64,000 nt of DNA, from NCBI RefSeq assembly GCF_004341375.1, contig NZ_SLXO01000004.1, forward strand, positions 62,001-126,000. Direction: 5' to 3'. The position numbers and the translations under genes were made by a program. The DNA is from Rhodothalassium salexigens DSM 2132 (GTDB taxonomy: Bacteria > Pseudomonadota > Alphaproteobacteria > Sphingomonadales > Rhodothalassiaceae). Under the pieces are notes generated by a model. That model had not been told where the DNA came from and did not search any database. It was given only the letters and a program-made list of their open reading frames with translations. Shown piece by piece: positions 44,792 to 53,734 of this stretch (position 1 is the first letter of the stretch; every line of letters begins with the position of its first letter).

Positions 44792-46093
44792 ATGGAAAAA
44801 CTGCTGATCCGCGGTGGCCGGCCGCTGGCCGGGCGCATCGCCATTTCGGGCGCCAAGAACGCTGCCCTGCCGTTGATGGCCGCCGCCCTGCTGACCGACC
44901 GGCCGCTGCGCCTGACCAATCTGCCGCGCCTGGCCGACATCACCACCATGGCCGACCTGCTCAACCATCTGGGCGTGTCGGTGATGCTTGAGGGCGGCAA
45001 TGGCGGCGCCGGCGGCGGCGCGGGCCAGCCGGCCGGCCGCACCATGGTGCTCGACGCGGCGACCATCGCCGACACCGTGGCACCCTATGATATGGTGCGG
45101 CGGATGCGCGCCTCGGTGCTGGTGTTGGGGCCGTTGCTGGCGCGCTGCGGCGAGGCGATCGTGTCGCTGCCCGGGGGCTGTGCCATCGGCACCCGGCCCA
45201 TCGACCTGCACCTGGACGCCATGCGCGCCATGGGCGCCGAGATCGCGCTTGAGACCGGCTATGTGCATGCCTCGGCCCCGCGCGGGCTGGTCGGCGGCCG
45301 GATCGTGTTTCCCAAGGTGTCGGTGGGGGCGACCGAGAACGCGCTGATGGCGGCGAGCCTGGCGCGCGGCGAAACGGTCATTGAAAACGCCGCGCGCGAG
45401 CCCGAGATCGTCGACCTGGCCCAGTGCCTGACCGCCATGGGCGCGCACATCGACGGCGCCGGCACCGCCGCCATTCGCGTCCAAGGGGTGGCCGCGCTCG
45501 GCGCGGCGACCCACGCGGTGCTGCCCGACCGGATCGAGGCCGGATCTTATGCCATGGCCGCGGCGATCACCGGCGGCGATGTGGACCTGGTGGGCGCGCG
45601 CGCCGACCTGATGGCGGCGACGGTCGACTATTTGCGCGCCGCCGGGGCTGAGGTGGTGGCGAGCTCCGACGGCCTGCGGGTGCGCCGGGTGGCCGGGCCG
45701 ATCCGCGCCGTCGACGTGGAGACCGCGCCGTTTCCGGGCTTCGCCACCGACATGCAGGCCCAGGCCATGGCATTGATGACCCTGGCCCAGGGGACCGCCA
45801 CCTTGAGCGAGACGATCTTCGAGAATCGGTTCATGCACGTGTCGGAGCTGTTGCGGCTTGGCGCGCGCATCCACATCGACGGCGGCACCGCCCGGGTCAC
45901 CGGGGTCGAGCGGCTGATCGGCGCGCCGGTGATGGCCACCGACCTGCGCGCGTCCATGTCGCTGGTGCTGGCGGGGTTGGCCGCCGAGGGTGAGACCGAG
46001 ATCAATCGGCTGTATCATCTGGACCGGGGCTATGAGCGTCTGGAGATGAAACTGGCCGGCGCCGGCGCCGACATCGAGCGCGTCCCGGCCTAG
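44792..46093 (+). CDS. murA: UDP-N-acetylglucosamine 1-carboxyvinyltransferase
   Basis: This 433-residue enzyme catalyses the first committed step of peptidoglycan synthesis, transferring enolpyruvate from PEP. The N-terminal [17 protein letters not shown] is diagnostic, and the catalytic Cys130 lies in [12 protein letters not shown] (the fosfomycin target). [14 protein letters not shown] and the C-terminal [20 protein letters not shown] fit the family. A glycine-rich insertion at residues 68-82 is unusual. The stop codon sits at the junction of a short tandem repeat. Confidence 0.96.
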   Translation: MEKLLIRGGRPLAGRIAISGAKNAALPLMAAALLTDRPLRLTNLPRLADITTMADLLNHLGVSVMLEGGNGGAGGGAGQPAGRTMVLDAATIADTVAPYDMVRRMRASVLVLGPLLARCGEAIVSLPGGCAIGTRPIDLHLDAMRAMGAEIALETGYVHASAPRGLVGGRIVFPKVSVGATENALMAASLARGETVIENAAREPEIVDLAQCLTAMGAHIDGAGTAAIRVQGVAALGAATHAVLPDRIEAGSYAMAAAITGGDVDLVGARADLMAATVDYLRAAGAEVVASSDGLRVRRVAGPIRAVDVETAPFPGFATDMQAQAMALMTLAQGTATLSETIFENRFMHVSELLRLGARIHIDGGTARVTGVERLIGAPVMATDLRASMSLVLAGLAAEGETEINRLYHLDRGYERLEMKLAGAGADIERVPA

Positions 46094-46158
46094 AGCGCGT
46101 CCCGGCCTGAGGCGGCGCAGTCGCTCGCGGCGGCCTGAAGCGGCCCGGCCGCTCGCGG
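46076..46158. repeat. Nested short tandem repeats at the 3' end of murA
   Basis: A 16-bp sequence at 46076-46091 is exactly repeated at 46093-46108, giving a 17-bp period that duplicates the last murA codons and its stop. It is followed by an imperfect 28-bp tandem pair (46103-46130 and 46131-46158, four mismatches). The first murA stop codon is used, so the extra copies are untranslated. Confidence 0.85.
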
Positions 46159-46221
46159 GGAAAGGGGCCATGGGCCGGCAGGCGTAACGACAATCCGGTG
46201 AGAACAAAAACAGAGACAGCG

Positions 46222-46665
46222 ATGGCAAAGAAACCGCTCAAACTGGTCGCGCGGACCACCGAGGATGTGGAGGTCGTCTCGGCCTTGTTGCAGGACGCCA
46301 CCGTCAAGGTGGGCGACATGACCTATCGCCCGGGCGAGCGGCGCTTCGCCTGCGTGGTCAACCGCTATCGGTGGGAAGGCCGCGACGGCCGCCGCCGGCG
46401 CCGGGGCGAACGGGTGCGCGCCGGTGTCCACGCCGACTTCGTCCAGGCGGCGCGGGTGCAGAACCTGTCGCTCGACCAGCACGAAACCGTGCTCGACCTG
46501 TTGGCGATTCGCGCCGAGGTGCGCGAGGGCGGCCCGGAAACATTGACCTTCGTGTTCGCCGGCGGTGCCGCGATCGAACTCACCGTGGACGGCTTTGAGC
46601 TGGTGCTCGAAGACATCTCCCAGCCCTGGCGCGCCCGCCGCCGCCCCGAACACGCCCTCGACTGA
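46222..46665 (+). CDS. DUF2948 family protein
   Basis: This 147-residue soluble protein of unknown function shows the family features LVARTTEDVEVVSALLQDATVKVGDM, FACVVNRYRWE and a C-terminal LEDISQPWRARRRPEHALD (given as separate conserved blocks). It is typically encoded between murA and hisD in alphaproteobacteria; here murA is present but hisD is not. The ATG at 46222 opens on the conserved MAKKPLKL. Confidence 0.85.
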   Translation: MAKKPLKLVARTTEDVEVVSALLQDATVKVGDMTYRPGERRFACVVNRYRWEGRDGRRRRRGERVRAGVHADFVQAARVQNLSLDQHETVLDLLAIRAEVREGGPETLTFVFAGGAAIELTVDGFELVLEDISQPWRARRRPEHALD

Positions 46666-46691
46666 GGCCGCCGACTAAGGCCGCTGGCGCG

Positions 46692-47531
46692 TCACTCGGC
46701 GGCTTGTTGGTGGGGCGTCGTTGGCTGATCGGGCAGCGGGCCGGCGATCAGTTGCGGGTCGAGCCGCACGCGGCCCCAGTTGATGCGCCAGTCCACATGG
46801 GCGCCGGTGGCACGGCCGGTGGCGCCCATGGCGCCGATGGTCTGGCCGCGCGCCACCCGTTCGCCCTCGGCCACGTCGACCCGTTGCAGGTGGAACAGGG
46901 TCGAGGTGACGCCGAAGCCGTGGTCGATGATCACGATGCCGCCTTCGAGCAGAAAGTCCGAGTCGGCCAGCCGCACCACGCCCGCCGCCGGCGCTGCCAC
47001 CGGCGTGCCCGCCGGGGCGGCCACGTCGACGCCATAGTGCGGCCAGCGCGGCTTGCCGTTGAGGATGCGCTGCGAGCCGTAGACGCCCGAGATGCGCCCG
47101 GCGGCCGGCCAGTCGAACCCGCCGGTCCAGTCGAGGGCGTCGGTGCGGTAGCCGCGCGCGGCGGCCACCCGGCCGGTCTCGCGCTTGCGCCGGGCATAGT
47201 ATTCGGGCGGCGGCGTGACCTTGTCTTCATCGAGCCCGTCGATGCGCTGGATGTTGTAGTCGCGCGGCGCCACGGCGAAGCGATAGGCGAGGTCGGTGCC
47301 GTCGGGGCGCGTCACCGTCAGCGTCACCGGGCCGGTCTCGTCGCGCCCGAAGCCGAACACGAAATCACCGTCCGCCGAGACCTTGAGCGTCTGCCCGTCC
47401 AGGGTCACCCGCGCGCCCGGGCTGGCCTTGCCGCGCACCAGCCCGCCTTGGGTGAACGCGCCGTCGAACTCGACCGCCCGGGCCATCGGCGCGACCGTCA
47501 ACAGACACAATAAGATGGCCACCAAGCGCAT
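46692..47531 (-). CDS. M23 family metallopeptidase (LytM-like)
   Basis: This 279-residue exported protein has a signal peptide (about residues 1-19), an Ig-like N-terminal domain with PGARVTLDGQTLKVSADGDFVFGF, and a C-terminal M23 domain. Zinc-binding H-x3-D is in WPHYGVDVAAPAGTPV and a catalytic-type histidine is in STLFHL. The usual H-x-H motif reads HVD (GAHVDWRINW), so one ligand is replaced by aspartate. It may be a peptidoglycan endopeptidase or an inactive regulator. It is transcribed divergently from crtE. Confidence 0.85.
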   Translation of the reverse strand: MRLVAILLCLLTVAPMARAVEFDGAFTQGGLVRGKASPGARVTLDGQTLKVSADGDFVFGFGRDETGPVTLTVTRPDGTDLAYRFAVAPRDYNIQRIDGLDEDKVTPPPEYYARRKRETGRVAAARGYRTDALDWTGGFDWPAAGRISGVYGSQRILNGKPRWPHYGVDVAAPAGTPVAAPAAGVVRLADSDFLLEGGIVIIDHGFGVTSTLFHLQRVDVAEGERVARGQTIGAMGATGRATGAHVDWRINWGRVRLDPQLIAGPLPDQPTTPHQQAAE

Positions 47532-47718
47532 GGACGCAGTCTCCTCGGACCGGGGGGGGATTTGTCGGCCCCGCCAGCCTAGCGGCGGATCGTGGCAGCG
47601 AAAAGGTCTGGCGGCTGCTGCCCGAACGGGGGCCGGCGGGGCCGGTCGGGGTCGCTCGGGGCGCGGCGACGGCCGGGCGTGGCGGCCTGGACCGGCTCGC
47701 GGCCGGTGATGGCGCCAC

Positions 47719-47762
47719 TGTCAGATTGCCTGGACAGGTCGGAATGTCTATACAAGTTGACA
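47719..47762 (+). promoter_or_regulatory. crtE promoter with twin CrtJ/PpsR palindromes
   Basis: Two exact TGT-N12-ACA sites lie at 47719-47736 and 47745-47762, separated by 8 bp. They enclose a sigma-70-like promoter, TTGCCT (47726-47731), 17-base spacer, TATACA (47749-47754). CrtJ/PpsR is the aerobic repressor of bch and crt genes and binds this consensus, often as cooperating 8-bp-spaced pairs. Repressor on these sites would cover both -35 and -10. The rest of 47532-47833 holds no gene. Confidence 0.85.
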
Positions 47763-47833
47763 CTGATATGTGACACTCCGGCCTGACATTAGCGATGGCG
47801 CGACCGGGCTAAGGCATCATGGGGGAAGGCATC

Positions 47834-48712
47834 ATGGACCCATCGACCCGTATCGAACGGACCCTGGCACAGGCTTTGGACCGCGGCGAAGGGCCCGGTT
47901 CGCCGCCGCTTCTGGCGGCGGCCATGCGCCATGCGGTCATGCCCGGCGGCGCGCGCATCCGGCCCAAGCTGACCCTGGCGGTGGCGGCGGCCTGTGGCGA
48001 GCCCTTGTCGCCGGCGGTCGATGGAGCGGCTGCCGGGATCGAGCTCCTGCACTGCGCGTCGTTGATCCACGACGACCTGCCCTGTTTCGACAATGCCGAC
48101 ATGCGCCGGGGCAAGCCCAGCGTGCACAAAAAGTTCGGCGAGCGCTTGGCGGTGTTGGCCGGTGACGCGCTCATCGTCATGGCGTTCGACGCCGTGGCCC
48201 ACGGCGTGGCGGCGGCCGAGACGCCCGAGCGCGCCGGCCCGCTGATGGCGGTGTTGGCGCAGTCGGTGGGCGCGCCCATGGGCATCGCCGCCGGCCAGGC
48301 GTGGGAATGCGAGCCGCGCGCCGAATTGTCGGCCTATCAGCAGGCCAAGACCGGGTCGCTGTTCGCCGGCGCCACGGTGGCCGGTGCTGCGGCCGCCGGC
48401 CAGGCCAATCACGAGGCCTGGCGCGGCTTTGGCGAGCGGTTGGGCGAGGCCTATCAGGTCGCCGACGATATCCGCGACGTGGCCGGCAATGCCGAAGACG
48501 AGGGCAAGCCCGTGGGCCAGGACGGTGCGCTCGGCCGGCCCAATGCGGCGATGACGCTGGGCCTGCGCGGTGCGGTGCAGCGCCTGACGCGACTCGTCGA
48601 CGGCGCGACCGCCGAGATCCCGGCCTGTCCCGGGCGCACCGCCCTGGTGGCGTCGGTCGAACAGCAGGCCCAGGCATTTCTGCCCAAAGCCATCTGGGCG
48701 CTGGCCGACTGA
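47834..48712 (+). CDS. crtE: Geranylgeranyl diphosphate synthase
   Basis: This 292-residue polyprenyl synthase has the first Asp-rich motif HDDLPCFDNADMRRG and the second YQVADDIRD, with VMPGGARIRPKL at the N-terminal IPP site. It makes the C20 diphosphate used for carotenoids and for the phytyl/geranylgeranyl tail of bacteriochlorophyll. The ATG at 47834 with a GGAAGG element was chosen over one at 47819. It is the first gene of the photosynthesis superoperon, followed 48 bases later by crtF. Confidence 0.94.
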   Translation: MDPSTRIERTLAQALDRGEGPGSPPLLAAAMRHAVMPGGARIRPKLTLAVAAACGEPLSPAVDGAAAGIELLHCASLIHDDLPCFDNADMRRGKPSVHKKFGERLAVLAGDALIVMAFDAVAHGVAAAETPERAGPLMAVLAQSVGAPMGIAAGQAWECEPRAELSAYQQAKTGSLFAGATVAGAAAAGQANHEAWRGFGERLGEAYQVADDIRDVAGNAEDEGKPVGQDGALGRPNAAMTLGLRGAVQRLTRLVDGATAEIPACPGRTALVASVEQQAQAFLPKAIWALAD

Positions 48713-48760
48713 CCCGCGGGCGTCGATCCGATCCCGAGACGAAAGCCGAGAGATTAAACC

Positions 48761-50002
48761 ATGCGCGACGGCAACCAGGGCACCGGCAAAGCCGATGGCG
48801 CGCCTGCGCCGGTTGGCGACGCCGCCCCGGAACGCGCCTTTGGCGCCGCGCCCGGTGTGGCGGGCCGGGGCGTGCGGCTGCGGGCATGGTTGTGGCGGTT
48901 GCGCGACCGGCTGGTGGCCAGCCGGACGTTCCGCAATGCCGCGGCGTCTTTCCCCCTGACCCGACCGATGGCGCGGCGCAACGCCCGCGCCTTGTTCGAC
49001 CTGTGCGCCGGCTTCGTCTATTCCCAGGTGCTGGCCACCTGCGTGCGACTCGACGTGTTCGCGCTCCTGGCCGAACGCCCCCGCACGGCCGCCGAGATCG
49101 GCGCGCTGACCGGCCTGCCCGAAAGCGGTGCCGATCGTCTGCTGGCTGCGGCGGTCAGCCTGCGCCTGGTCGACCGTCGGCCGGGCGGGCGCTACGGCCT
49201 CGGCGTGCTCGGCGCGGCGGTTCACGGCGACCCCGGCATCCGGGCGATGATCGCCCACCACCATCTGCTCTATGACGATCTGGCCGACCCGGTGCCGCTG
49301 TTGAAAGGCGAGGCCGGGCAGACCCGGCTCGGCGCCTATTGGGCTTATGCCGGCCGGGCGGCCGGCGACGCCGATGTGCCGGGGGCGGCGATCGGCGCCG
49401 ACGCGGTCGACGCCTATAGCGCCCTGATGGCCGCGTCGCAGGCCATGGTGGTCGACGAGGTGGTCGCCGCCTATCCGTTCCGCCGGCACCGCCATCTGCT
49501 CGATGTGGGCGGCGGCGACGCGCGCTTCGTCGCCGGCGTCTCGGCCGTCGCGCCGGCGCTGCGCCTGACCGTGTTCGACCTGCCGGCGGTGGCCGAGCGC
49601 GCGCAGGCGGCGCTCGACCGTGCCGGGTTGGCGCGCCGGGCGGACGCGGTGGGCGGCGACTTCACCGTCGACGCGCTGCCGGCCGGCGCCGACCTCATTT
49701 CGTTGGTGCGCATCGTCCACGACCATGACGAACCGGTGGTGCGCGCGCTGCTGAGTCGCGCCCACGACGCTTTGGCGTCCGGTGGCACCCTGTTGATCGC
49801 CGAGCCGATGGCCGAAACCCCCGGTGCCGAGCCCGTGGGCGACGCCTATTTCGGCTTTTATCTGCTGGCCATGGGCAGCGGCCGGCCGCGCAGCCGGGCG
49901 CATCTGACACGCCTCCTCGAAGCCGCCGGATTCACCGATGTGCGGGAGCATTCGACCCGCCAGCCGATGATCGTCCGGGTGCTGAGCGCCCGGAAACAGT
50001 AA
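48761..50002 (+). CDS. crtF: Demethylspheroidene / hydroxyneurosporene O-methyltransferase
   Basis: This 413-residue SAM-dependent O-methyltransferase has an N-terminal dimerisation and winged-helix domain (CAGFVYSQVLATCVRLDVFALL) and a C-terminal Rossmann domain. Motif I is HLLDVGGGDARFVAGV; GGDFTVDALPAGADLISLVRIVHDHDE and GGTLLIAEPMAETPG follow. It methylates the C1 hydroxyl of acyclic carotenoids, giving spheroidene or spirilloxanthin-type pigments. The first 40 residues are a Gly/Ala-rich extension. It is encoded between crtE and bchC, the classic purple bacterial order. Confidence 0.92.
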   Translation: MRDGNQGTGKADGAPAPVGDAAPERAFGAAPGVAGRGVRLRAWLWRLRDRLVASRTFRNAAASFPLTRPMARRNARALFDLCAGFVYSQVLATCVRLDVFALLAERPRTAAEIGALTGLPESGADRLLAAAVSLRLVDRRPGGRYGLGVLGAAVHGDPGIRAMIAHHHLLYDDLADPVPLLKGEAGQTRLGAYWAYAGRAAGDADVPGAAIGADAVDAYSALMAASQAMVVDEVVAAYPFRRHRHLLDVGGGDARFVAGVSAVAPALRLTVFDLPAVAERAQAALDRAGLARRADAVGGDFTVDALPAGADLISLVRIVHDHDEPVVRALLSRAHDALASGGTLLIAEPMAETPGAEPVGDAYFGFYLLAMGSGRPRSRAHLTRLLEAAGFTDVREHSTRQPMIVRVLSARKQ

Positions 50003-50025
50003 GCGCACCAGAGGCTTCCATGGTG

Positions 50026-50069
50026 TGTAAATTTGAGTTGACAACCAAGACTGTCGTTCTAGACTGACA
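50026..50069 (+). promoter_or_regulatory. bchC promoter with twin CrtJ/PpsR palindromes
   Basis: Two exact TGT-N12-ACA palindromes lie at 50026-50043 and 50052-50069, again 8 bp apart. A TTGACA -35 hexamer (50038-50043) ends the first site, and a TAGACT -10-like hexamer (50060-50065, 16-base spacer) lies in the second. This layout is that described for the Rhodobacter capsulatus bchC promoter. It predicts oxygen-repressed internal transcription of bchCXYZ-puf. Confidence 0.88.
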
Positions 50070-50134
50070 CTCGAACAAAGGCCCCCCGAACCCGGGCGAT
50101 TTCCGGGCCTTGAGGGGTGGAAGGAGACCCGCTG

Positions 50135-51097
50135 ATGGACGCGATGGCGATCGTGCTGGAGAAGCCGGAGAGCTTGTCCGTCAGCCGTCTGGAATTGGCG
50201 GCGGCGACGCCCACGGATGTGGTTGTCGAGATCGAGTGGAGCGGCATTTCCACCGGCACGGAAAAGCTGTTGTGGACCGGTCGCATGCCTGATTTTCCCG
50301 GCATGGGCTATCCGCTGGTGCCTGGCTATGAGTCGGTCGGCCGGGTGGTCGAGGCGGGGCCTGAGTCGGGCCGGTCGGTGGGGGAACGGGTCTTCGTGCC
50401 CGGCGCCAACTGCTATGGCGAGGTGCGCGGCCTGTTCGGCGGCGCGGCCGAGCGGCTGGTGGTCGAGGGCGCCAAGGTGGTGCCGATCGGCGACGACCTG
50501 GAAGCCGAGGGTGTGCTGCTGGCGCTGGCCGCCACGGGCTATCACGCGATGATGGACGGCGCGGCGTTCGCGCCGCCCGATCTGATCGTCGGCCACGGGG
50601 TGCTCGGCCGGTTGATCGCCCGCATGACGGTGGCCGAGGGCGCGCCCGCGCCGACCGTGTGGGAGGTCAATCCCCAGCGCATGGATGGCGCCGAAGGGTA
50701 TCGGGTGGTCCATCCAGACGAGGACGACACCAAAGTTTATCAACGCATCTGCGACGTCAGCGGCGACAGCGGCATTCTCGATGCGCTGATTGCCCGGCAG
50801 AAGCCCAAGTTCGTGCCCGGCCCGGCTGGCGAGATCGTGCTTGCCGGCTTCTATGCCGAGCCGCTCAATTTTTCGTTCGCGCCCGCGTTCATTCGCGAAA
50901 GCCGCATTCGCATTGCGGCGGAATGGGCGCGGCCGGATCTGGAGGCAGTGCAGCGCCTCCTGTCGACGGGCCGTCTCAGCCTCGGCGGCCTGATTACCCA
51001 CACGCAGGACCCGCGCGAGGCCGACCGGGCCTATCGCACCGCCTTTGGCGACCCTGCGTGCCTCAAGATGATCCTGGACTGGAGGAGCACGCAATGA
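50135..51097 (+). CDS. bchC: 3-(1-hydroxyethyl) bacteriochlorophyllide a dehydrogenase
   Basis: This 320-residue medium-chain dehydrogenase-like enzyme oxidises the C3 hydroxyethyl group to acetyl in bacteriochlorophyll a synthesis. Recognisable stretches are EWSGISTGTEKLLWTGRM, YPLVPGYESVGRV, a degenerate nucleotide loop VGHGVLGRLIARM and the C-terminal LGGLITHTQDPREADRAY. The ATG at 50135 follows AAGGAG. bchX starts within its stop codon, and the order bchC-X-Y-Z is canonical. Confidence 0.95.
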   Translation: MDAMAIVLEKPESLSVSRLELAAATPTDVVVEIEWSGISTGTEKLLWTGRMPDFPGMGYPLVPGYESVGRVVEAGPESGRSVGERVFVPGANCYGEVRGLFGGAAERLVVEGAKVVPIGDDLEAEGVLLALAATGYHAMMDGAAFAPPDLIVGHGVLGRLIARMTVAEGAPAPTVWEVNPQRMDGAEGYRVVHPDEDDTKVYQRICDVSGDSGILDALIARQKPKFVPGPAGEIVLAGFYAEPLNFSFAPAFIRESRIRIAAEWARPDLEAVQRLLSTGRLSLGGLITHTQDPREADRAYRTAFGDPACLKMILDWRSTQ

Positions 51098-52083
51098 GCC
51101 CCCTCGACGGACCTCAAAAGCCCGAAAAGACTAGCGGCGATGCGCCGCGCAAGCGCGACGAAGCGAATACGCCCAGCAAGGGCTGCGAAGTGATCGCCAT
51201 CTACGGCAAGGGTGGCATCGGTAAGAGTTTCACGCTGTCGAACCTGTCGTACATGCTCGCCCAGCAGGGCAAGCGCGTGCTGCTGATCGGCTGCGACCCC
51301 AAGAGCGACACCACCTCGCTGCTGTTCGGCGGCCGGAGCTGCCCGACCATCATCGAGACCTCGGCCAAGAAGAAGGCGGCGGGCGAAGAGGTTCGCCTCG
51401 AAGACGTCTGCTTCAAGCGCGACGGCGTGTTCGCCATGGAACTCGGCGGCCCGGAAGTGGGTCGCGGCTGTGGCGGCCGGGGCATCATCCACGGCTTCGA
51501 GCTGCTGGAGAAGCTCGGCTTCCACCAGTGGGATTTCGACTATGTGCTGCTCGATTTCCTCGGCGACGTGGTGTGCGGCGGGTTCGGCCTGCCGATCGCC
51601 CGCGACATGTGCCAGAAGGTGATCGTGGTCGGCTCCAATGACCTGCAATCGCTCTATGTGGCCAACAATGTCTGCTCGGCGGTGGACTATTTCCGCAAGC
51701 TCGGCGGCAATGTGGGCGTCGCCGGCCTGGTGGTAAACAAGGACGACGGCACCGGCGAGGCGCAGGCGTTCGCCGAGGCGGCCAATATCCCGGTGCTCGC
51801 CTCGATCCCGGCGCATGACGAAATCCGCAAGAAGAGCGCCAATTATCAGATCATCGGCTATCCCGGCAGCGAATGGGGGCCGTTGTTCGACGAATTGGGC
51901 CGCAACGCCGCTGCCGCGCCGCCGCTGATGCCCACGCCGCTGAGCCAGGAAGATCTGCTCGGCCTGTTCAAGTCGGAAGACGTGGGCCGCGACGTGGAGC
52001 TTGAGCCGGCGACCCTTGAAGACATGTGTGCGGGCGAGATTCCGGTCAAGGAATCGCTCGAAGTCATCTACGACGACGTTTGA
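51094..52083 (+). CDS. bchX: Chlorophyllide a reductase iron protein subunit
   Basis: This 329-residue NifH-like ATPase has P-loop IYGKGGIGKS at residues 36-45. Conserved cysteines for the shared [4Fe-4S] cluster lie in GRGCGGRG and the FLGDVVCGGFG region. It donates electrons to BchYZ for reduction of the chlorophyllide B ring C7=C8 bond, which forms the bacteriochlorin. It overlaps bchC by four bases (ATGA). The charged N-terminal 28 residues are family-typical. Confidence 0.97.
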   Translation: MSPLDGPQKPEKTSGDAPRKRDEANTPSKGCEVIAIYGKGGIGKSFTLSNLSYMLAQQGKRVLLIGCDPKSDTTSLLFGGRSCPTIIETSAKKKAAGEEVRLEDVCFKRDGVFAMELGGPEVGRGCGGRGIIHGFELLEKLGFHQWDFDYVLLDFLGDVVCGGFGLPIARDMCQKVIVVGSNDLQSLYVANNVCSAVDYFRKLGGNVGVAGLVVNKDDGTGEAQAFAEAANIPVLASIPAHDEIRKKSANYQIIGYPGSEWGPLFDELGRNAAAAPPLMPTPLSQEDLLGLFKSEDVGRDVELEPATLEDMCAGEIPVKESLEVIYDDV

Positions 52084-52110
52084 TCGGTGGACTGGGGAAA
52101 GGTCACGACG

Positions 52111-53733
52111 ATGTCGACATATGATGATACGAGCGCGGCCGGCGCGGAGGTGGTCTATGACGCCGCCGCGGATGCGCCCTTGAACAACGAACCCGCCCCG
52201 GCCCAAACGGTCGTGGCGGATGGCGCCAAGGATATCAATGTGGCCGCCACCCAGGGCGACGGCCTGGGCTGCCACGCCGGTGCGGCGGAAATGCGCCAGG
52301 CGGCCGAGAAGGCCGGCAAGAGCGAGACGCTCAAGCGCTATGCCGAGGATTACCCCACCGGCCCGCACGACAAGCCCCAGGGCATGTGCCCGGCCTTTGG
52401 GTCGCTGCGCGTCGGCCTGCGCATGAAGCGAACGGCGACGGTGCTGTGCGGCTCGGCCTGCTGCGTCTACGGGCTGACCTTCACGTCGCACTTCTACGGG
52501 GCGCGGCGCACCGTGGGCTATGTGCCCTTCGACAGCGAAACGCTGGTCACCGGCACGATCTACGAAGATATCCGCAACGCGGTGAAGTCGCTGGCCGACC
52601 CCGAGCGCTACGACGCCATCGTGGTGACCAATCTGTGTGTGCCGACCGCCTCGGGCGTGCCGATCCAGGCGCTGCCCAAGGAAATCGACGGCGTGCGTGT
52701 GGTGCCCATCGACGTGCCCGGGTTCGGCGTGCCGACCCATGCCGAAGCCAAGGACATCCTCGCCGGCGCCATGCTCAACTATGCGCGCACCGAGGTGGAG
52801 AACGGCCCGGTGGCGGCGCCCAAGACCGGGCGCAGCGACCTGCCGACGGTGACCCTGGTGGGCGAGATGTTCCCCGCTGATCCGGTCTCGATCGGGGCGC
52901 TGTTGGCGCCGCTGGATCTGGCGGTCGGCCCCGTGGTGCCGACCCGCGAGTGGCGCGAGCTCTATGCCGCACTCGACTGCGCGGCGGTGGCCGGCATCCA
53001 CCCGCACTATACGGCCAGCTTCCGCGAGTTCGACCAGGCCGGTCGCGCGGTGGTCGGCTCGGCGCCGGTGGGCATGGAAGGGACCGCCGACTGGCTCGAC
53101 AATATCGGCGCGGCCTGCGGCATCGCTGCGGCCCGGGTTGCGGCGGCCAAGGACCGGTTCCTGCCGGCGATCAAGGACGCGCTCGCCGGCGCGCCGATCA
53201 AGGGCCGGGTGACCCTGTCGGGCTATGAGGGTTCGGAGTTGCTGGTCGCGCGCCTCTTGATCGAAAGCGGGGCGGATGTGCGCTATGTGGGCACCGCCTG
53301 TCCCCGGACGCCCTATTCCGAGGCCGACCGGCAGTGGCTCGAAGCCCATGGCGTGCACGTGCAGTACCGCGCGTCGCTGGAACAGGACTGCGCGGCGATG
53401 GACGAGTTCCAGCCCGACCTGGCGGTCGGCACCACGCCGGTGGTGCAGAAGGCCAAGGAAAAGGCGATCCCGGGGCTCTACTTCACCAATCTGATTTCGG
53501 CGCGGCCGCTGATGGGCGTCGCCGGCGCCGGCTCGTTGGCCCAGGTGGTCAACGCCGCCATGGCCAGCAAGGCGCGGTTCGACACCATGAAGGATTTCTT
53601 CGCCGGCGTCGGCACCGGCTTCGCCTCGGGCGTCTGGGAAGAGGTGCCCGAAGACCGGCCCGGCTTCCGCGCCAAGTTCGCCAAGCGCAACCGCTCCGGC
53701 ATCGCCAAGCCGACCGCAGAGGAGGGCCGCTGA
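52111..53733 (+). CDS. bchY: Chlorophyllide a reductase subunit Y
   Basis: This 540-residue NifD-like catalytic subunit has conserved cysteines near [20 protein letters not shown] and [11 protein letters not shown] that place the NB-cluster, followed by [14 protein letters not shown]. It pairs with BchZ. The N-terminal 35 residues are acidic and variable. The ATG at 52111 follows GGGGAAAGG; an in-frame GTG at 52087 is possible. bchZ starts one base after the stop. Confidence 0.95.
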   Translation: MSTYDDTSAAGAEVVYDAAADAPLNNEPAPAQTVVADGAKDINVAATQGDGLGCHAGAAEMRQAAEKAGKSETLKRYAEDYPTGPHDKPQGMCPAFGSLRVGLRMKRTATVLCGSACCVYGLTFTSHFYGARRTVGYVPFDSETLVTGTIYEDIRNAVKSLADPERYDAIVVTNLCVPTASGVPIQALPKEIDGVRVVPIDVPGFGVPTHAEAKDILAGAMLNYARTEVENGPVAAPKTGRSDLPTVTLVGEMFPADPVSIGALLAPLDLAVGPVVPTREWRELYAALDCAAVAGIHPHYTASFREFDQAGRAVVGSAPVGMEGTADWLDNIGAACGIAAARVAAAKDRFLPAIKDALAGAPIKGRVTLSGYEGSELLVARLLIESGADVRYVGTACPRTPYSEADRQWLEAHGVHVQYRASLEQDCAAMDEFQPDLAVGTTPVVQKAKEKAIPGLYFTNLISARPLMGVAGAGSLAQVVNAAMASKARFDTMKDFFAGVGTGFASGVWEEVPEDRPGFRAKFAKRNRSGIAKPTAEEGR

Positions 53734-53734
53734 G

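Noticed and set aside
47766-47790. A third CrtJ/PpsR site downstream of the crtE pair
   Set aside because: The TGT and ACA half-sites there are separated by 14 bases rather than 12.
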